64,000 bases of DNA from Rachycentron canadum (GCA_038496675.1 CM076656.1:3344013-3408012); one strand, 5' to 3'; shown: positions 24,372 to 35,279, numbered from the stretch's first letter. Made by a program: numbers and translations. The notes: generated from the sequence alone by a model not told the origin.

Positions 24372-27300
24372 ACAGCTTAGATCAGCTCCTCCCAAGTCAA
24401 ACCAAGGCCCATGTGCCACATTTGGCCCACAACAACCTTCTTTTTGGCTCCTAAGTGGCTCCAAAAAGAGAGATTCCATTTGTTCACTTCTGAGGTCATT
24501 TAATTGCATTTGCCGAGTTATTTTATAACAGGCTGCTCATTACAAGACTTATAATTAACCACCACTGTTCCACAAGAGGTAGAAAGCAAAGTTTGTTTGT
24601 TAAATTCATACATGATTCAGGTCCAGTCACGTTTTCTGGCTGTAGCCTATTAGTTGAGTTGCTTTACTGCAGCACATCTGATTGAGAGTGTTTCAGTGTG
24701 TGGTCTGCATGACTTTAATAGTTACTACCTAGTGACTGGACTGTAATGTCTTAGCTATTCACTGTGTTTCCTTCATTACTAATGTGACCCAGATGGGCTG
24801 GCAGGAAGTGAACTATCTCTCTCTCATTCTCTCTGATTCATCTCCCCCTTTGGCTCTTGTATCTCTCATTCACATTTTCTTTTAGTTTAGAATAAAATAT
24901 CAATATGACAAGAAATGGAGACAATGCATAACGACAAAGAGATTTCATTGTATGTTCTTTGTGTTTCTTGATGCTTTTAAATTATGTTTTCATTCTTTTC
25001 TTTTGTTTTTTAGAGTAAAAGGAAGTTTGAGAGAGAGTGTAAAGAAGCAGAGAAATCCCAGGTGACCTATGAGCGGTTAGATAATGACATCAATGCCACC
25101 AAATCAGAAGTGGAGAAGGTAGGAGGTGCCCACCTGCGAACACAGCTTCTATAAATCTGTTGTCCATCTCCAAGCCAGTTTGATAAATTCTCCTCAGCCC
25201 TCATTGGTGATGATTCAAGACATAAAACTGTTGTGTGAGCCATAGCTCAATTTTTAACTTGGTGGGAAATTTTCTCACATTAAATCCATACAGAAAGTTT
25301 TATAATTCAGTAACTAAATAATAACAGTACCTTCATCTCACTGTCCTAGTATTTTCGTTTACTTAAAGTTAGTGGTGTGTAATTGGTGCCTATGAAATTA
25401 TACCGTTGCTTTTCTGTTTCCCACACTGACTGTATAATTAGACCCAGTGAATAAAGTTAAATGTTGAAGGAAAATAAAGAGTAAAGTCACAAAATTCAGC
25501 ACAGGAAGCTTTGTTTTTAGATGAGCCACTGTCCATATAACAATTTTTAAGTGAACACATTTTTAACTGGAGCCTGATGGAACTATAAGGAGATGTATTA
25601 CAGCTGTTTACCCCAAATGTCATATCCATACAGGTTGTTTCCTTTGAGTGTTGAGATGCTGTTTGAAGTGATGAAGGCAACAAAATCTTTTTGTTATGTG
25701 CGTGTTATTTATATTATTGAAGCCATGTGATTTTTTTGAAAACAGCTTTGTAAAAGCTGCCATGTAAATGTTCTCCAGCAGTTTCACCAGTGAGGGCAAT
25801 AGAATAACCATAGTAACAATGTTTGTATCCTTAGAATTTCTTTTGTGGTCACATTAGACTCTATAAACAGACAGAATTGTTGTGGTGTCTTTTAATATGA
25901 ATCTAATGTTTGTATTGATGTAATTGTTCAGGCCAAAGCCCAGTTCTATATGCGGACGCACATGGCTGATGAGAGTAAGAACGAGTACGCTGCTCAGCTT
26001 CAGAACTTCAACGCAGAGCAGTGGAAACATTTCAACAACTCCATACCACACATCTTCAAGGTAAACCAAGTCTGTAGCTTCACAGTGGTATATAATTCTG
26101 CAAAGGGTTGTGTTACAATCTAACCACAGGTTACAAAATTTAAAAAGCAATGATCTCAAAAAATTTCATTTGCAAAGGTCTGAAATATTTTCTATAGACA
26201 GTAATGGTACTTAGAGAATCTGAATATCCTTGGTTCTGTTGTTCCTGACCCCTGACCTTATATAAAATTCTTACATGCAACTTCAATAAATATTTTTTTT
26301 TTGGTTTATCCTTCCATTTTTTGCTGCTTATCTAAGCCCAGGTTGTGTTTAACAATTAGTTAATGATATTGTATAGGATTATTTTATATACAGCTAGAGA
26401 ACAATGAATCTGAAATAAATATTAGTGTACGTAAGTAATGTACTGCATAAATTCTACGTTCTTAGTTTTGACCTGAATTTTTTTAGAATTTGATCTTTTT
26501 TTGCAAATAACAATTTGATTTAGTGGAAAAACTTGAGTAAATATGTGATAAGTAGCAAAACGACCAATTAAACAGCTTGATTTTAAGAAGCTAAAAAACA
26601 AATGGTTTTCTTAACCTTTTGATACATGATGTCCCATATCTAAACAGCACTGATAGCACTGAAGCTTTTATCAGTTTCACCTCTTTCATGTTAATTCACA
26701 CTATTCACACTATTACATTCCTTAATTAAACCAGAGAACAGTGTAGCTCCCCATGTAAGTGACCGTGTGATGATAAATATAGTGGCATCTGTCATTACGA
26801 ACATATTGAATGGGTATCAGTGCTAACCAGGGAAGGGATCTGCTCACTCTGACATGTTTAACCACCTAGAGGCTTGTAAAAGTCAATGTAAACACTGTTG
26901 TTTATTCCATTTCCACTCTGCTGCAGAATTTGCAAGACATGGATGAACGTCGGACAGTGAAGCTCGGTGAGACATACCGGAGCTTTGCTGAGGCAGAGCG
27001 GAGAGTCATTCCCATCATCTCTAAATGTCTAGAAGGAATGGTTTCTGCTGCCAAAGCTGTCGATGAGCGAAGGGTACGTGCCAGAGTGGAGGAAGGAGGG
27101 AAGGATGAAATAAAGGAGAGAGAAAAGTGTCTTTGTGTGTTAAAACATGATGATACTAAACATTGGGGAGGAATGGAGAGAAGGAACAGAGGAAGGCTGG
27201 GCGTTGATAAAAGTTGTTTTCTCTTGATGGATATCTCTTCCCTCTCTTTTTGGCTCCTGCCTCTTATCTGTGCCACTGTCCCTTTTCCCCAGGACTCCTC

Positions 27301-30300
27301 CATTGTTGTGGAGTCATTTAAGTCTGGCTTCGATCCTCCGGGTGACTTCCCCTTTGAGGACTTCAGTCAGAACCTGAGCAGGACAGGTTCAGATGGGACC
27401 ATCAGCAACACACCTAAAGGAGACAGAGATGGGGCCCCCGGGCCACGATCGGACCCAAAGCACCCTATGAGCAGAACCAAAAACAAGCTTTGGCTGTTTG
27501 GGAAGAAACCAAAGGTACAATGATGAAATGATGCCTGTTGTAGTTTCAAACCACTGTTGCAAGTTTATCTAAAGCAGCAGAAGTGTCACAAAATATACAC
27601 AGCAACTTTCAGTAGCTGTACAGTGTAGTATATGTATCACAAATAGTGTATATTACTTCTCTTAATGACATGAATCATGACTCTTCTCAAATTAGTATTG
27701 ATCTGATAGTAGTAGTAGTAGTAGTAGTTATTAGTATACATCATTTGTCAATATAAATCTGGACAATAATGAATAATAACTAGTTGGAAATTCTTCCAGG
27801 AGCTGTCCATAATGCACAACAGATATAGCAGTTTGAGCTTTTATTTTTTTCTTAAACCAAGACTGACATGAACATAAGTAGATTTTGCCAGTAAGATCAG
27901 TTATTTAATTAAAAAAAAACAAAAAACAACAGTGTTGACTTCCTCACAGACTCATTATTGTTGGTGCTATATTAGGCAATAAATCCCCACCCCACAGCTG
28001 AGCATCATACAACTTTATTAGTCATATCCTCAACAGTCATTTTCTTTTCTCCATTCCTGCCCCATATAGCTGTTTCTTGCCCACAATGAAAATACTATTA
28101 TTTATAATAATATTATTTCCCTCTGGAGTTTCACTTTCCTGACACTTGAGTTTAAGGTTTTTGCTGCATTTCCATTGTTTGTAATAACACAACACTCTTG
28201 CATAGCTTCCCTCTCATACACTCTTTGTACCTTGCCCCTTGCCATACAGAATATGTTGGGTAATCATTACCTAGCTGCTGTTGGTTTATGTTTGTGACGT
28301 CAGCTGCCACACAGTGATAGAAACCAGTATGTTGGTTTGGGTGTGTGTTTGGTCTTTTATCATGAATATAAATTTGCAGTGAAAAGGAGTGAAACATAAT
28401 TACACTTTTTCTATATTTCATCTTATGTTGCTATAAGTGACTATGACTGACTCTCTCTTCCAGAACTAAAAATCATCATTAAGACATGTTTCACAACACA
28501 AATCCAAAGAGTGCGTTGTCCTGACCTCTCGCTTTGTCATTTCTTCCCCCTCCCCCACCAGTCCCCTTCCTCATCTCCTCCTCCACCACCTTCCTCTTCT
28601 TCCCGTCCCCGGCCCACCTCCCACCTATTCCCTCCACCCCGGTTCAGTTCTGACGTTGTGAGCCACTATCTGTCTGAGATAAAGACTACAGTACCCAGAA
28701 TCCCCCAGAATTTGAGGGTCCTGAGGAGAGGGGTGAGACAGGAAGTTGTGTTGCAGTGTTTGATTGAGACAGGTTTCTACACAGTGCCTGCTGGTTGATA
28801 GATCTTAAATTCATTTTAGCTCAGTGCATTAAATGATGTGTATTTTCAGTTTTAAACTTAAATTTTATGTTTTAAAGGTGTATTTGTTCTTAGGAAGATG
28901 GTATTCTGAGGAGAGGCCAGATTCCTGCTCTCATTGATCTGATCTAATAAATATTTTCAAAGTTTTACAGATGAAACTTGCAGACACTGTGTTGTAATTC
29001 CCTCTGTTCTCTGTGTTGATTTGCCTCTTTCACATTTTCCTTCTTACTCCTTGTATTTCTTTTGCTTTTGCGATTCTTTCTTTGCTTTTATTTATAAGAC
29101 AGATTTCTGCTCCAATGATGAAGGATCCTTGGTGATTGATGGTGTGTTTTGCCTGTGTGTGTATTTGGGTCTGGGGGATTTGGTATGATGGTTGCAGTGG
29201 GTGGGGAGGCTGAAAATGTGTTCCCTGCATCAGGTGTGTTGCTCTGAGTTTGCACTGATGTGTGTGTGCGTGTGTGCTGGAGTGGCTCTGCCAACATTGT
29301 CAGTATGCTGTGAAGCAGAGCTTTTTGCTTTCACTCAGTTTAACACAAACTTGTGAATAACTCCAGGCCTCAGTGGCGAGCCAACACTCTGATTGGCTTT
29401 TTTTCCTGCCACTTCAGTCAGTAACCATCTGTGATTGGCTGGTTCTCCACCACCTGCTTGTTTGATCACAGTCAGAGGAAGCCATGGAATTTGATCAAGT
29501 GTGTAGCAAGTCAATAAAAGGTGCCCTCTGGAGATTTCTTTTAAACAAACAACAAATATTTTGCAACAAACAGCATTTGCTTTCCCCACTGACTTACAAG
29601 TGCATGACAGCACTTGTTTATGTTGTGTTCTTGCATGAAACAAGAAATTGAACCAAGTTGTAAAAACATTGCTCTTCATCATTACTGGTACTCAGAATCT
29701 CCACAAGGCACCTTAAATGATAGCTCATTGTAGAAATTGACTTTTAATAGGAACATACAGGTGTGCGTTTTAAATCTCTGCCATTAATTTATTACCTCAG
29801 TTTTTATCCCTATAATCATTCCAAAGGAATGATTTTTTTCTTTTTCAAACCAGATGAAACAGTTCTTAGTCACAGAAGGAAGAAATTCACCTGCAAATGA
29901 TTGTTCCTTTCGCTAGAATATTTTCCTAGGTACTGATGAAAGCACTGAAAGTGAATTATTACACAGCGGGAGTCCAGTATAAACACTCTGTAGTTCTTTT
30001 GCGTCATATGTCACATTTAGTGAACATCATATACATATGATCATTGGGCTGATCTCCTGCTTTACAATAAATTTAATTAGTTTTTTAGCTTTTAGTGTGA
30101 CACTGGGTATACACACTGGCCTCACTGGTTTTCATGCCGACCAACTGGCTTGTGGGTCGACTGACAGGCAGATATTTAACTGGGTGCCTGCTTGACTCAC
30201 TGTCAACTAACCAGCATCTCATGTTGTTTGTCTCTTTTTACTGTAATGGTTAATGCGTCAGTGGTCAGTTAAGATGGTAAGTGTGCGTGTGTGTGCGTGT

Positions 30301-33300
30301 GTGCGCGCACATGTGTGTAGAGTAGTGATAAGAACACCCAGCAGTGTAACGTCACCATGTACGACATCCCATAGCATCCATTATATAATCCCAGTAGTGA
30401 TAGCTATTTTCCCACTCCCAGGTAGAACAGTTGTCTTGCCCTTTGTTGTATAATAGTCAATAAACTAAAATTGTCTTACACCCACTTAAATACAAATAGA
30501 GATCCCTAGTTTTAGAGCTTCAGGCTTGCAAGTAGCATTGTCTGGGACATTGGGTCATTCCTGATGCATAATTAGAAGTTTTAGAAAGCACGAAGTAAGA
30601 TAAAAATAAACTAAGTCTTTTTAATATTTTATATTTGATATTATGTTTGGATACTAACTGGTCAAACAGACAGCCAAGGTCAAGCTCAAGTTACAGATTA
30701 AAAATGTATTTATTTCTACATGTCATGAAATTGGCAAAACAATTTTACGATAGCTGCTGTTTCCAACGTTGAAGCCAGCATCAATGAGAAGACCTTAATA
30801 TGATTGGAAAAATGGAAATTTGAAGATCTACAGTACTTTGAAAACATTTAAGGCACTAAAGGTAAAGTGAAGTTTATGTTTTAAACATAATGCCTGAATA
30901 GTTTTGGGGGTTAGACCAGCTGCTGCAAGACTCCTTGTTCTTTGTGTTGCTGAAAATGACTATTTCTGTATGTTTTAGGTTGTGTTGCAGTGTAAATTTG
31001 GAACTGATCAGGTGCCTTCCTGATGGTGGTGTTTGGTGGTTACGAATCTAAATATGAAGTGCCTGAAACTCTTGCACACTACTGTACATTTTCAAATGTA
31101 ATCTGTTGAGGATGACGGTGGGATGTGATTGAAAGCTCCAGAGCTGCCACTAATGGACCTTGTGGTTAGATTAGTTTTAAGGTCAGGAATTGACTTTCCA
31201 AATTAACATGTCTCGAGATGTTTGAAGTCACTTTTATAATGACATTTTTTTGGCAACTGAAAGAGTAGCATTAATAACAAAGGGATGATGATATTCCTTC
31301 ATTTTAAGTTTGAGTACAACAATAATTCAAGATGGAAAGTGTATTCACAAATGGAGACAAAAACCAGACCAAACTACAGTATTCGCAAGTCAGGGGTGTC
31401 ATTAACTTTTAACAGATCTCTCCCTAACATCACTGACTTCATCTTGCATTGGTATGGAGTGGCACCAAGTGAGTGCAATCTAAATAGGAGTTGCTAACTG
31501 CTGTTTCTCCTCACAAGGCCCCATCTCTGGAGGATTTTAGTCACTTACCCCCTGAGCAGAGGAGGAAGCGGCTGCAGCAGAGGATCGACGAACTCAGCAA
31601 AGAGCTCCAGAAAGAAATGGATCAGAGGTAAGATGCTTAAGAAGGACTCTTTGCTCAAAGTTACAGGGCATCATTTTACCAGTGGCCTTCTTTCCATTCA
31701 TCTGTTTAAATTTTATTATTTACATTTTATGTTTAGTAGCCATAAATTGTCAGCCTCTAATCACAGCACTACCCACTCCAGTTATGATTCAGCTGAGATG
31801 ACTGCAGTGAACAGTGAGTGTGAAGAGTTTATCATTTGTCCACTGCGTCTACTCTGTTGAAAGTTTGTGTTTATATGACAGAGATGCCCTGAACAAGATG
31901 AAGGATGTGTATGAGAAAAATCCACAGATGGGAGACCCCAGTAGCCTGCAGCCTAAAATATCAGAGACCATCTGTAACATGGAGAAGCTGCGCTCAGAAA
32001 TCCACAAAAATGAGGTAAAGAAGAGTGAGAGGAGAGATCTTTTTTTCTTTTCTTTCCTGGGGAGTATTATTTAAGTTCTTCATGTATGAAACTTGAGGAT
32101 ATCTGTGGTGGTGGTGATAGCACCACCTCCTGGCCAGTAGGCCCTACAGGCTGGTGTCAGTTGAGTGAATGATGGTGCTGTCAATTACAATATATACTTG
32201 TAATAAGAATAGAGGTGTCATTTTCATTTCTCTGTTGACAGACTTGGTTGTCTGAAGTGGAGGGAAAGCAGAGCTCCAGAGGAGACAGAAGACATAGCGC
32301 TGACAACCACCATCACACTCCTCAAGGCAGAGAAAGGTAAAAATATTTCTAAACAAACCCTGTTACACACAGACATGCAGGATATATCTTCTGACAGAAG
32401 GAAAACCAGGGAAACTACATAACATCTTCGATGATTTTAACACAGAATAATCCAAGTGTTTATGATTCCTTTTTTTTTTTTTTATGTGGTCCAAGAACAA
32501 AATAGAAGACTGATAGAATGTGTTACTGGTCCATGTCTGAGGTTTTGTTTGTCACATCAATTAACTAATACATTTAGGAAACACTTTCTGTCTTTTTATA
32601 GAATAATTTCTTAAGATGTGTCTGGGAAATGAGATGAAGAAATGTCATTTTTGTCTTTTCATTGGTGCACAGCAGGTTGGCTGAGCATGCAAAAAAATGT
32701 AAATTTCTTTATAAGCAAGCAACCAATTTACAAAAATAAATGAACAATGAAGGAATAATATTATTTTTTTAATCAAGCTTTTCTTTCTATTTGATTAATA
32801 CATATACAGATATTAGTAATATATTAGTAAATTACATAATCCTTTCCATAAAACCTCTCTATAGGCTATTATTATGAAATTACAGACCAGTACAATAAAG
32901 CCCTACCAAATATCACAGATTTTTTTCTAAATAATAATTTTTGATTCATTTATTATTGTAGTCTGTAATTATTTTGATAACAACCATTATACTGAATGTA
33001 GCTAAGTAGCAGTTAAGTAGTTAAGTAGCAGCTGTACCACAGGTGAAATTATTGTAATTCTGGTTTCCCTTCATTGGTGGTTTGTTTCATAATATTCCTG
33101 CACACATTAGTTTTTTTTTATATTGTATATAACTGGGGAGCAGTGCTCTATTTCAGTCCTGCAAACACAAAGTTCACTCCAGCTCCCTGTTTCCCATCAG
33201 TCCTGAGGGCAGTTACACAGATGACACCAGTCAGGAGCATCACACGCCTCACCATCGCTCCAGTCCCCCACAGCCTGGACACCCAAACCCTGATCCTCAC

Positions 33301-34642
33301 GAGTTTGATGATGAATTTGATGACGACGACCCGCTGCCTGTCATCGGTCACTGCAAAGCTCTGTACTCCTTTGATGGTGAGAGCAGAGTTTCCACTATGT
33401 TGTAAATATAAATAATAGAAATGATTATGTGCACCAAACTAAAGCAAAATCAACTAATGGGCAGCTGTGACTTAGGAGTTTAAGTGGGTTGTCCTTTTAA
33501 TAGGTTTCATCCCCAGCTCCAGATGTCCAAGACACTAAACCTCCAAATGACTGACATGGCAGCTCCACTGTCTATTTACCAGATATCTGCAAGAGTTTGA
33601 CTCAGAACTGACTGTGTGTGTCTGTGCCATAAATATCACTGTGGTATAATTCACAGGTCAGAACGAGGGGACACTGGTGATGGCAGAAAATGAGGTAATG
33701 GTCATTTTAATTCTCACTGCTACTTTTAAAGTTACTGTGTGTTGGGTTTGGATATTTCGGACTCCCTGTTGTATTGTAATTGGAATTGTTGGAAAAAGGA
33801 GACAAGATCCTGAACAAATCTTCATTTAAAGTGATGACAATTCACACTTAGATTTTGGGAAATACTTTGTTCATAATTTGTTCCCTTGTTTTCTGACAGC
33901 AGGGACTGATAAGAAACGATTGATACCACTCCCATGTCTACAGTAAAGTAAAGCTGTTAGGGACAAATTTACAGTGATACTTGTGGTTTCATCAGGGTGG
34001 TAATAAAACAATGATTTCAGTACTCCTGGACGAGACGTAGTCAGACACACCACATCTCACTAATTCTACAATTCGGCTTTTTTAAATTTAAGTGTTAATT
34101 AATTAGTGAGCTTTAGAGATGCAGACTTTTTTTATTCTGACAGAGCCATGTCTTTATGCTAAGATAAACTTGCTGTGTCCTAGCTCCATATAAGGCTAGT
34201 ATACAGATATCAATCCTGTGTGTCAGATATCAAGTGGCAACCCACTGTGACGTGACCTGATGGTTTGTGAACAGCCGCTTTGAAAGCTTGAGTTTGTAAT
34301 TGGCCATCGCCGTGTTGGTTTTTTGACACCAGAAGAAAAGGAGGAGAAGGTGGAGCTTAGGAGTGAGGTTGCCTTGTGTGGCCCAGTCTGTTAATAACTC
34401 TTCATAAGAAGGCCCATCATGTCATACTGTTTGGATTGGTCATTTAACAACCATTTATCCACAGACTTTTGTTTAAAACATTCCTCTGTCATTGCCTGTA
34501 GGTGTTGTACATTATTGAGGAGGATAAAGGTGATGGCTGGACGAGGGCAAGGAAGCAGAGCGGCGAGGAGGGCTACGTACCCACTTCCTACGTAGAAATC
34601 ACCCTGGAGAAAAACAGCAAAGGTGCCGTCACCTACATCTGA
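19789..34642 (+). CDS. fnbp1l: fnbp1l (TOCA-1) coding span, exons 2-17; 5' partial
   Basis: Sixteen exons splice in phase to about 619 residues; about 8 more (MSWGTELW in mammals) should come from an exon 1 left of the window. Order of domains, counting that exon: F-BAR about 1-260, proline/serine-rich linker about 336-392, HR1 about 398-478, acidic stretch about 545-560, SH3 about 562-620. The F-BAR dimer bends membrane, HR1 binds Cdc42-GTP, and SH3 binds N-WASP and dynamin, driving actin assembly at endocytic and filopodial membranes (family knowledge). FNBP1L is preferred over FNBP1 and TRIP10 because of NLVKKYCPKR, QREVVAEDMAHKVYGELMRY, GKLWLFGKKPK-like NKLWLFGKKPK, WSVKM and the ending EKNSKGAVTYI. 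A convergent bcar3 neighbour repeats human 1p22.1. Exon coordinates are hand-derived from GT-AG sites and phase. Confidence 0.95.
20791..20822. repeat. Perfect inverted repeat (14-bp arms, 4-base loop)
   Basis: AAATGCTTGTTGAG, loop ACAA, then CTCAACAAGCATTT. Every base pairs, but pairing stops outside the arms, so the stem is too short for a normal microRNA precursor. Confidence 0.9.
20893..20945. repeat. (AC)n microsatellite
   Basis: About 26 units with one GC interruption near 20935. Confidence 0.95.
21392..21442 (+). CDS. fnbp1l: fnbp1l exon 3
   Basis: Acceptor TTATTAG, donor GTGAGC. It encodes NLVKKYCPKRSKDEEP with split Arg codons at both ends. The peptide is nearly identical to mammalian FNBP1L at the same place and is the basis for separating it from TRIP10 and FNBP1. 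Confidence 0.93.
22069..22114. repeat. 23-base tandem duplication
   Basis: TGCAATCAGATGAGCCATAA(TGA) is followed directly by TGCGATCAGCTGAGCCATAA(TGA), two units with two differences, inside fnbp1l intron 3. Confidence 0.85.
22313..22460 (+). CDS. fnbp1l: fnbp1l exon 4 (F-BAR helix)
   Basis: Acceptor TGTGCAG, donor GTGAGT. It encodes FTSCLSFYSILNELNDYAGQ and continues to LKAERKH, a long amphipathic F-BAR helix. It ends in phase 0. Confidence 0.95.
22461..23842 (+). other. fnbp1l: fnbp1l intron 4
   Basis: No exon recognised. A SINE-like fragment lies at about 22982-23110, and a TG-rich stretch precedes exon 5. Confidence 0.8.
22982..23110 (+). repeat. Possible SINE tail fragment
   Basis: AAGGTTGCTGGTTTGATGCC and, further on, TTCAGCAAGGCACTGAGCC recall the GGTTGCTGGTTCGA...GAGCAAGGCACTGAACC layout of tRNA-derived fish SINEs (the first part resembles a B box). 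Diverged, with no clear 5' end. Confidence 0.35.
23843..23905 (+). CDS. fnbp1l: fnbp1l exon 5
   Basis: 63 bases, phase 0 at both ends, acceptor ATGAGCAG, donor GTAAGT. It encodes HLQEGRKAQQYLDHCWKQMD plus Asn, part of the F-BAR core. Confidence 0.94.
23906..25013 (+). other. fnbp1l: fnbp1l intron 5
   Basis: Contains the compound CACG/CA microsatellite at 24302-24370; otherwise I see nothing gene-like. Confidence 0.8.
24302..24370. repeat. Compound (CACG)n-(CA)n microsatellite
   Basis: Several ACGC units followed by about 21 CA units. Confidence 0.95.
25014..25118 (+). CDS. fnbp1l: fnbp1l exon 6 (F-BAR coiled coil)
   Basis: 105 bases, phase 0, acceptor TTTTTTAG, donor GTAGGA. It encodes SKRKFERECKEAEKS and on to DINATKSEVEK, a charged helix of the F-BAR coiled coil. 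Confidence 0.95.
25932..26060 (+). CDS. fnbp1l: fnbp1l exon 7 (F-BAR)
   Basis: 129 bases, phase 0, acceptor TTGTTCAG, donor GTAAAC. It encodes AKAQFYMRTHMADESKNEYA and on to NSIPHIFK, the membrane-proximal F-BAR helix. Confidence 0.95.
26061..26926 (+). other. fnbp1l: fnbp1l intron 7
   Basis: AT-rich, non-coding, nothing recognised. Confidence 0.8.
26927..27073 (+). CDS. fnbp1l: fnbp1l exon 8 (F-BAR)
   Basis: 147 bases, phase 0, acceptor CTGCTGCAG, donor GTACGT. It encodes NLQDMDERRTVKLGETYRSF and ends at AKAVDERR, the last F-BAR helices. The intron that follows (27074-27292) is only 219 bases and open in this frame; see findings. Confidence 0.95.
27293..27514 (+). CDS. fnbp1l: fnbp1l exon 9 (end of F-BAR, basic linker)
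   Basis: 222 bases, phase 0, acceptor CCCCAG, donor GTACAA. It encodes DSSIVVESFKSGFDPPGDFP followed by FEDFSQNLSRTGSDGTISN and ends NKLWLFGKKPK. The FPFEDFSQ stretch closes the F-BAR extension and the Lys/Arg-rich end leads into the linker. Confidence 0.94.
27515..28561 (+). other. fnbp1l: fnbp1l intron 9
   Basis: Non-coding. It holds a small (TAG)n at 27709-27728, and a long CT-rich tract precedes exon 10. No other exon seen. Confidence 0.8.
28562..28732 (+). CDS. fnbp1l: fnbp1l exon 10 (Pro/Ser-rich linker, probably alternative)
   Basis: 171 bases, phase 0, so it can be skipped without a frameshift. Acceptor CCCACCAG, donor GTGAGA. It encodes SPSSSPPPPPSSSSRPRP and then SEIKTTVPRIPQNLRVLRRG. 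The second half matches the mammalian stretch NEIKTGKPRIPSFRSLKRG, which is absent from the short FNBP1L isoform, so alternative use is likely here too. The run of five prolines is a possible SH3 or profilin ligand. Confidence 0.85.
28733..30261 (+). other. fnbp1l: fnbp1l intron 10
   Basis: Non-coding; ends at the microexon acceptor. No further cassette exon was recognised between exon 10 and the microexon. Confidence 0.75.
30262..30276 (+). CDS. fnbp1l: fnbp1l exon 11, 15-base microexon (WSVKM)
   Basis: Fifteen bases between acceptor ATGCGTCAG and the strong donor GTAAGT encode WSVKM in phase 0. Joining exon 10 to exon 12 through it gives RRGWSVKMAPSLEDF, against mammalian KRGWSVKMGPALEDF. 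The exact peptide match in the exact place makes a chance hit very unlikely. A TGC lies 5-7 bases before the acceptor G, and a GT/GC-alternating tract begins at the donor; both are plausible splicing-factor sites. Confidence 0.88.
30277..31517 (+). other. fnbp1l: fnbp1l intron 11
   Basis: Opens with GTAAGTGTGCGTGTGTGTGC and a further alternating GT/GC tract to about 30320, directly behind the microexon. The rest is non-coding. Confidence 0.8.
31518..31627 (+). CDS. fnbp1l: fnbp1l exon 12 (HR1, first helix)
   Basis: Acceptor CTCACAAG, donor GTAAGA. It encodes APSLEDFSHLPPEQRRKRLQ and on to KEMDQ with a split Arg codon. This is the first helix of the HR1 coiled coil that binds Cdc42. Confidence 0.95.
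31882..32014 (+). CDS. fnbp1l: fnbp1l exon 13 (HR1, Cdc42-binding loop)
   Basis: Acceptor ATGACAG, donor GTAAAG. It encodes RDALNKMKDVYEKNPQMGDP and continues to EIHKNE. MGD is the HR1 motif whose change abolishes Cdc42 binding in TOCA proteins (family knowledge); it is intact. Confidence 0.95.
32242..32336 (+). CDS. fnbp1l: fnbp1l exon 14
   Basis: Acceptor TTGACAG, donor GTAAAA. It encodes TWLSEVEGKQSSRGDRRHSA and a His-rich patch, then GRE with a split Ser codon. It matches the mammalian AWLSEVEGK region just after HR1. Confidence 0.92.
32337..33200 (+). other. fnbp1l: fnbp1l intron 14
   Basis: Very AT-rich; contains repeated AAGTAG(CAG)TTAAGTAG near 33000. Nothing coding. Confidence 0.8.
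33201..33376 (+). CDS. fnbp1l: fnbp1l exon 15 (acidic linker, SH3 start)
   Basis: Acceptor CCCATCAG, donor GTGAGA. It encodes SPEGSYTDDTSQEHHTPH, a His/Pro-rich run longer than in mammals, then EFDDEFDDDDPLPVIGHCKA and LYSFDG. The acidic run precedes the SH3 domain, and ALYSFDG is its ALYDY-type first strand. Confidence 0.94.
33657..33694 (+). CDS. fnbp1l: fnbp1l exon 16 (SH3 RT loop)
   Basis: 38 bases with acceptor TTCACAG and donor GTAATG. It encodes GQNEGTLVMAENE, the acidic RT loop of SH3. Confidence 0.93.
33695..34501 (+). other. fnbp1l: fnbp1l intron 16
   Basis: Non-coding, nothing recognised. Confidence 0.8.
34502..34642 (+). CDS. fnbp1l: fnbp1l exon 17 (SH3 end, stop)
   Basis: Acceptor CCTGTAG. 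It encodes VLYIIEEDKGDGWTRARKQS, then GYVPTSYVEITLEKNSKGAVTYI and TGA at 34640-34642. The peptide-binding residues W (GWTRAR) and P/Y (VPTSY) of SH3 are present. An internal GT at 34623 (AAAG then GTGCCG) is a possible alternative donor to the exon at 38062. Confidence 0.96.
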   Translation: MLYIIEEDKGDGWTRARKQSGEEGYVPTSYVEITLEKNSKGAVTYI

Positions 34643-35190
34643 AGCTACACTCTCCTCTGTCCTCTTCCTCCATTCATCTGTCATTCTCTCCATCTCTGCT
34701 CCCTGTTCTTCAACATAACCCTACAATGGATAAAGACAGCTGCATGGACATTCATCTGTTTCCCTTCTCTGATTTCCATTCTGCCTCTTTACCCACCAGT
34801 CTGTTCATTAATCATTTGTCCTCCTCCTCTCACGCCTGTGGGACTGTGTCGGAGGTGAGTGTCTGGGCACAAAGACAAATAGGAAAAAAACCTATTTGAT
34901 GGCATTTGTGCAATGATTATGTTGTATTTGAGGCATTTCTCTGTGTGAAAGATGTCTCCACTGCTGTTTGAGCCCTTATCAAGGCTACATCACATCTTTG
35001 TCGTCGATCAAAGTGTTTTAAGATTATTTTATGTAATATATTAGAGACAATTTATTTTTATTCATTCCTTTAATTATTGTCAACGTTTCCCTTTCATACG
35101 CAGATTTGAAGCTTTTTGGACTAATGTTTGAATGTTGTCATAATTTGAAGTGAAAGATGTTCTGATTTCATCTGTTTGTATTTGTCTGAT

Positions 35191-35194
<4 letters not shown>

Positions 35195-35275
<81 letters not shown>
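35195..35275. repeat. Long (GT)40 microsatellite in the 3' UTR/intron
   Basis: About 40 uninterrupted GT units, the longest in the window, about 550 bases after the fnbp1l stop. Confidence 0.97.

Positions 35276-35279
<4 letters not shown>

Noticed and set aside
26902..27303. 133-codon frame on the - strand
   Set aside because: It is antisense to fnbp1l exon 8 and intron 8 and shows no family features.
26930..27523. One long reading frame taken as a single exon of 197 codons
   Set aside because: It is exon 8, a 219-base open intron and exon 9; the intron part has no FNBP1L counterpart and is bounded by GT and AG.
19789..34642. Identity as trip10 (CIP4) or fnbp1
   Set aside because: Several peptides (NEYAAQLQ, EDFSHLPPEQ) are shared with TRIP10, but NLVKKYCPKR, the WSVKM microexon, GDGWTRAR with EKNSKGAVTYI and the bcar3 neighbour fit FNBP1L clearly better.
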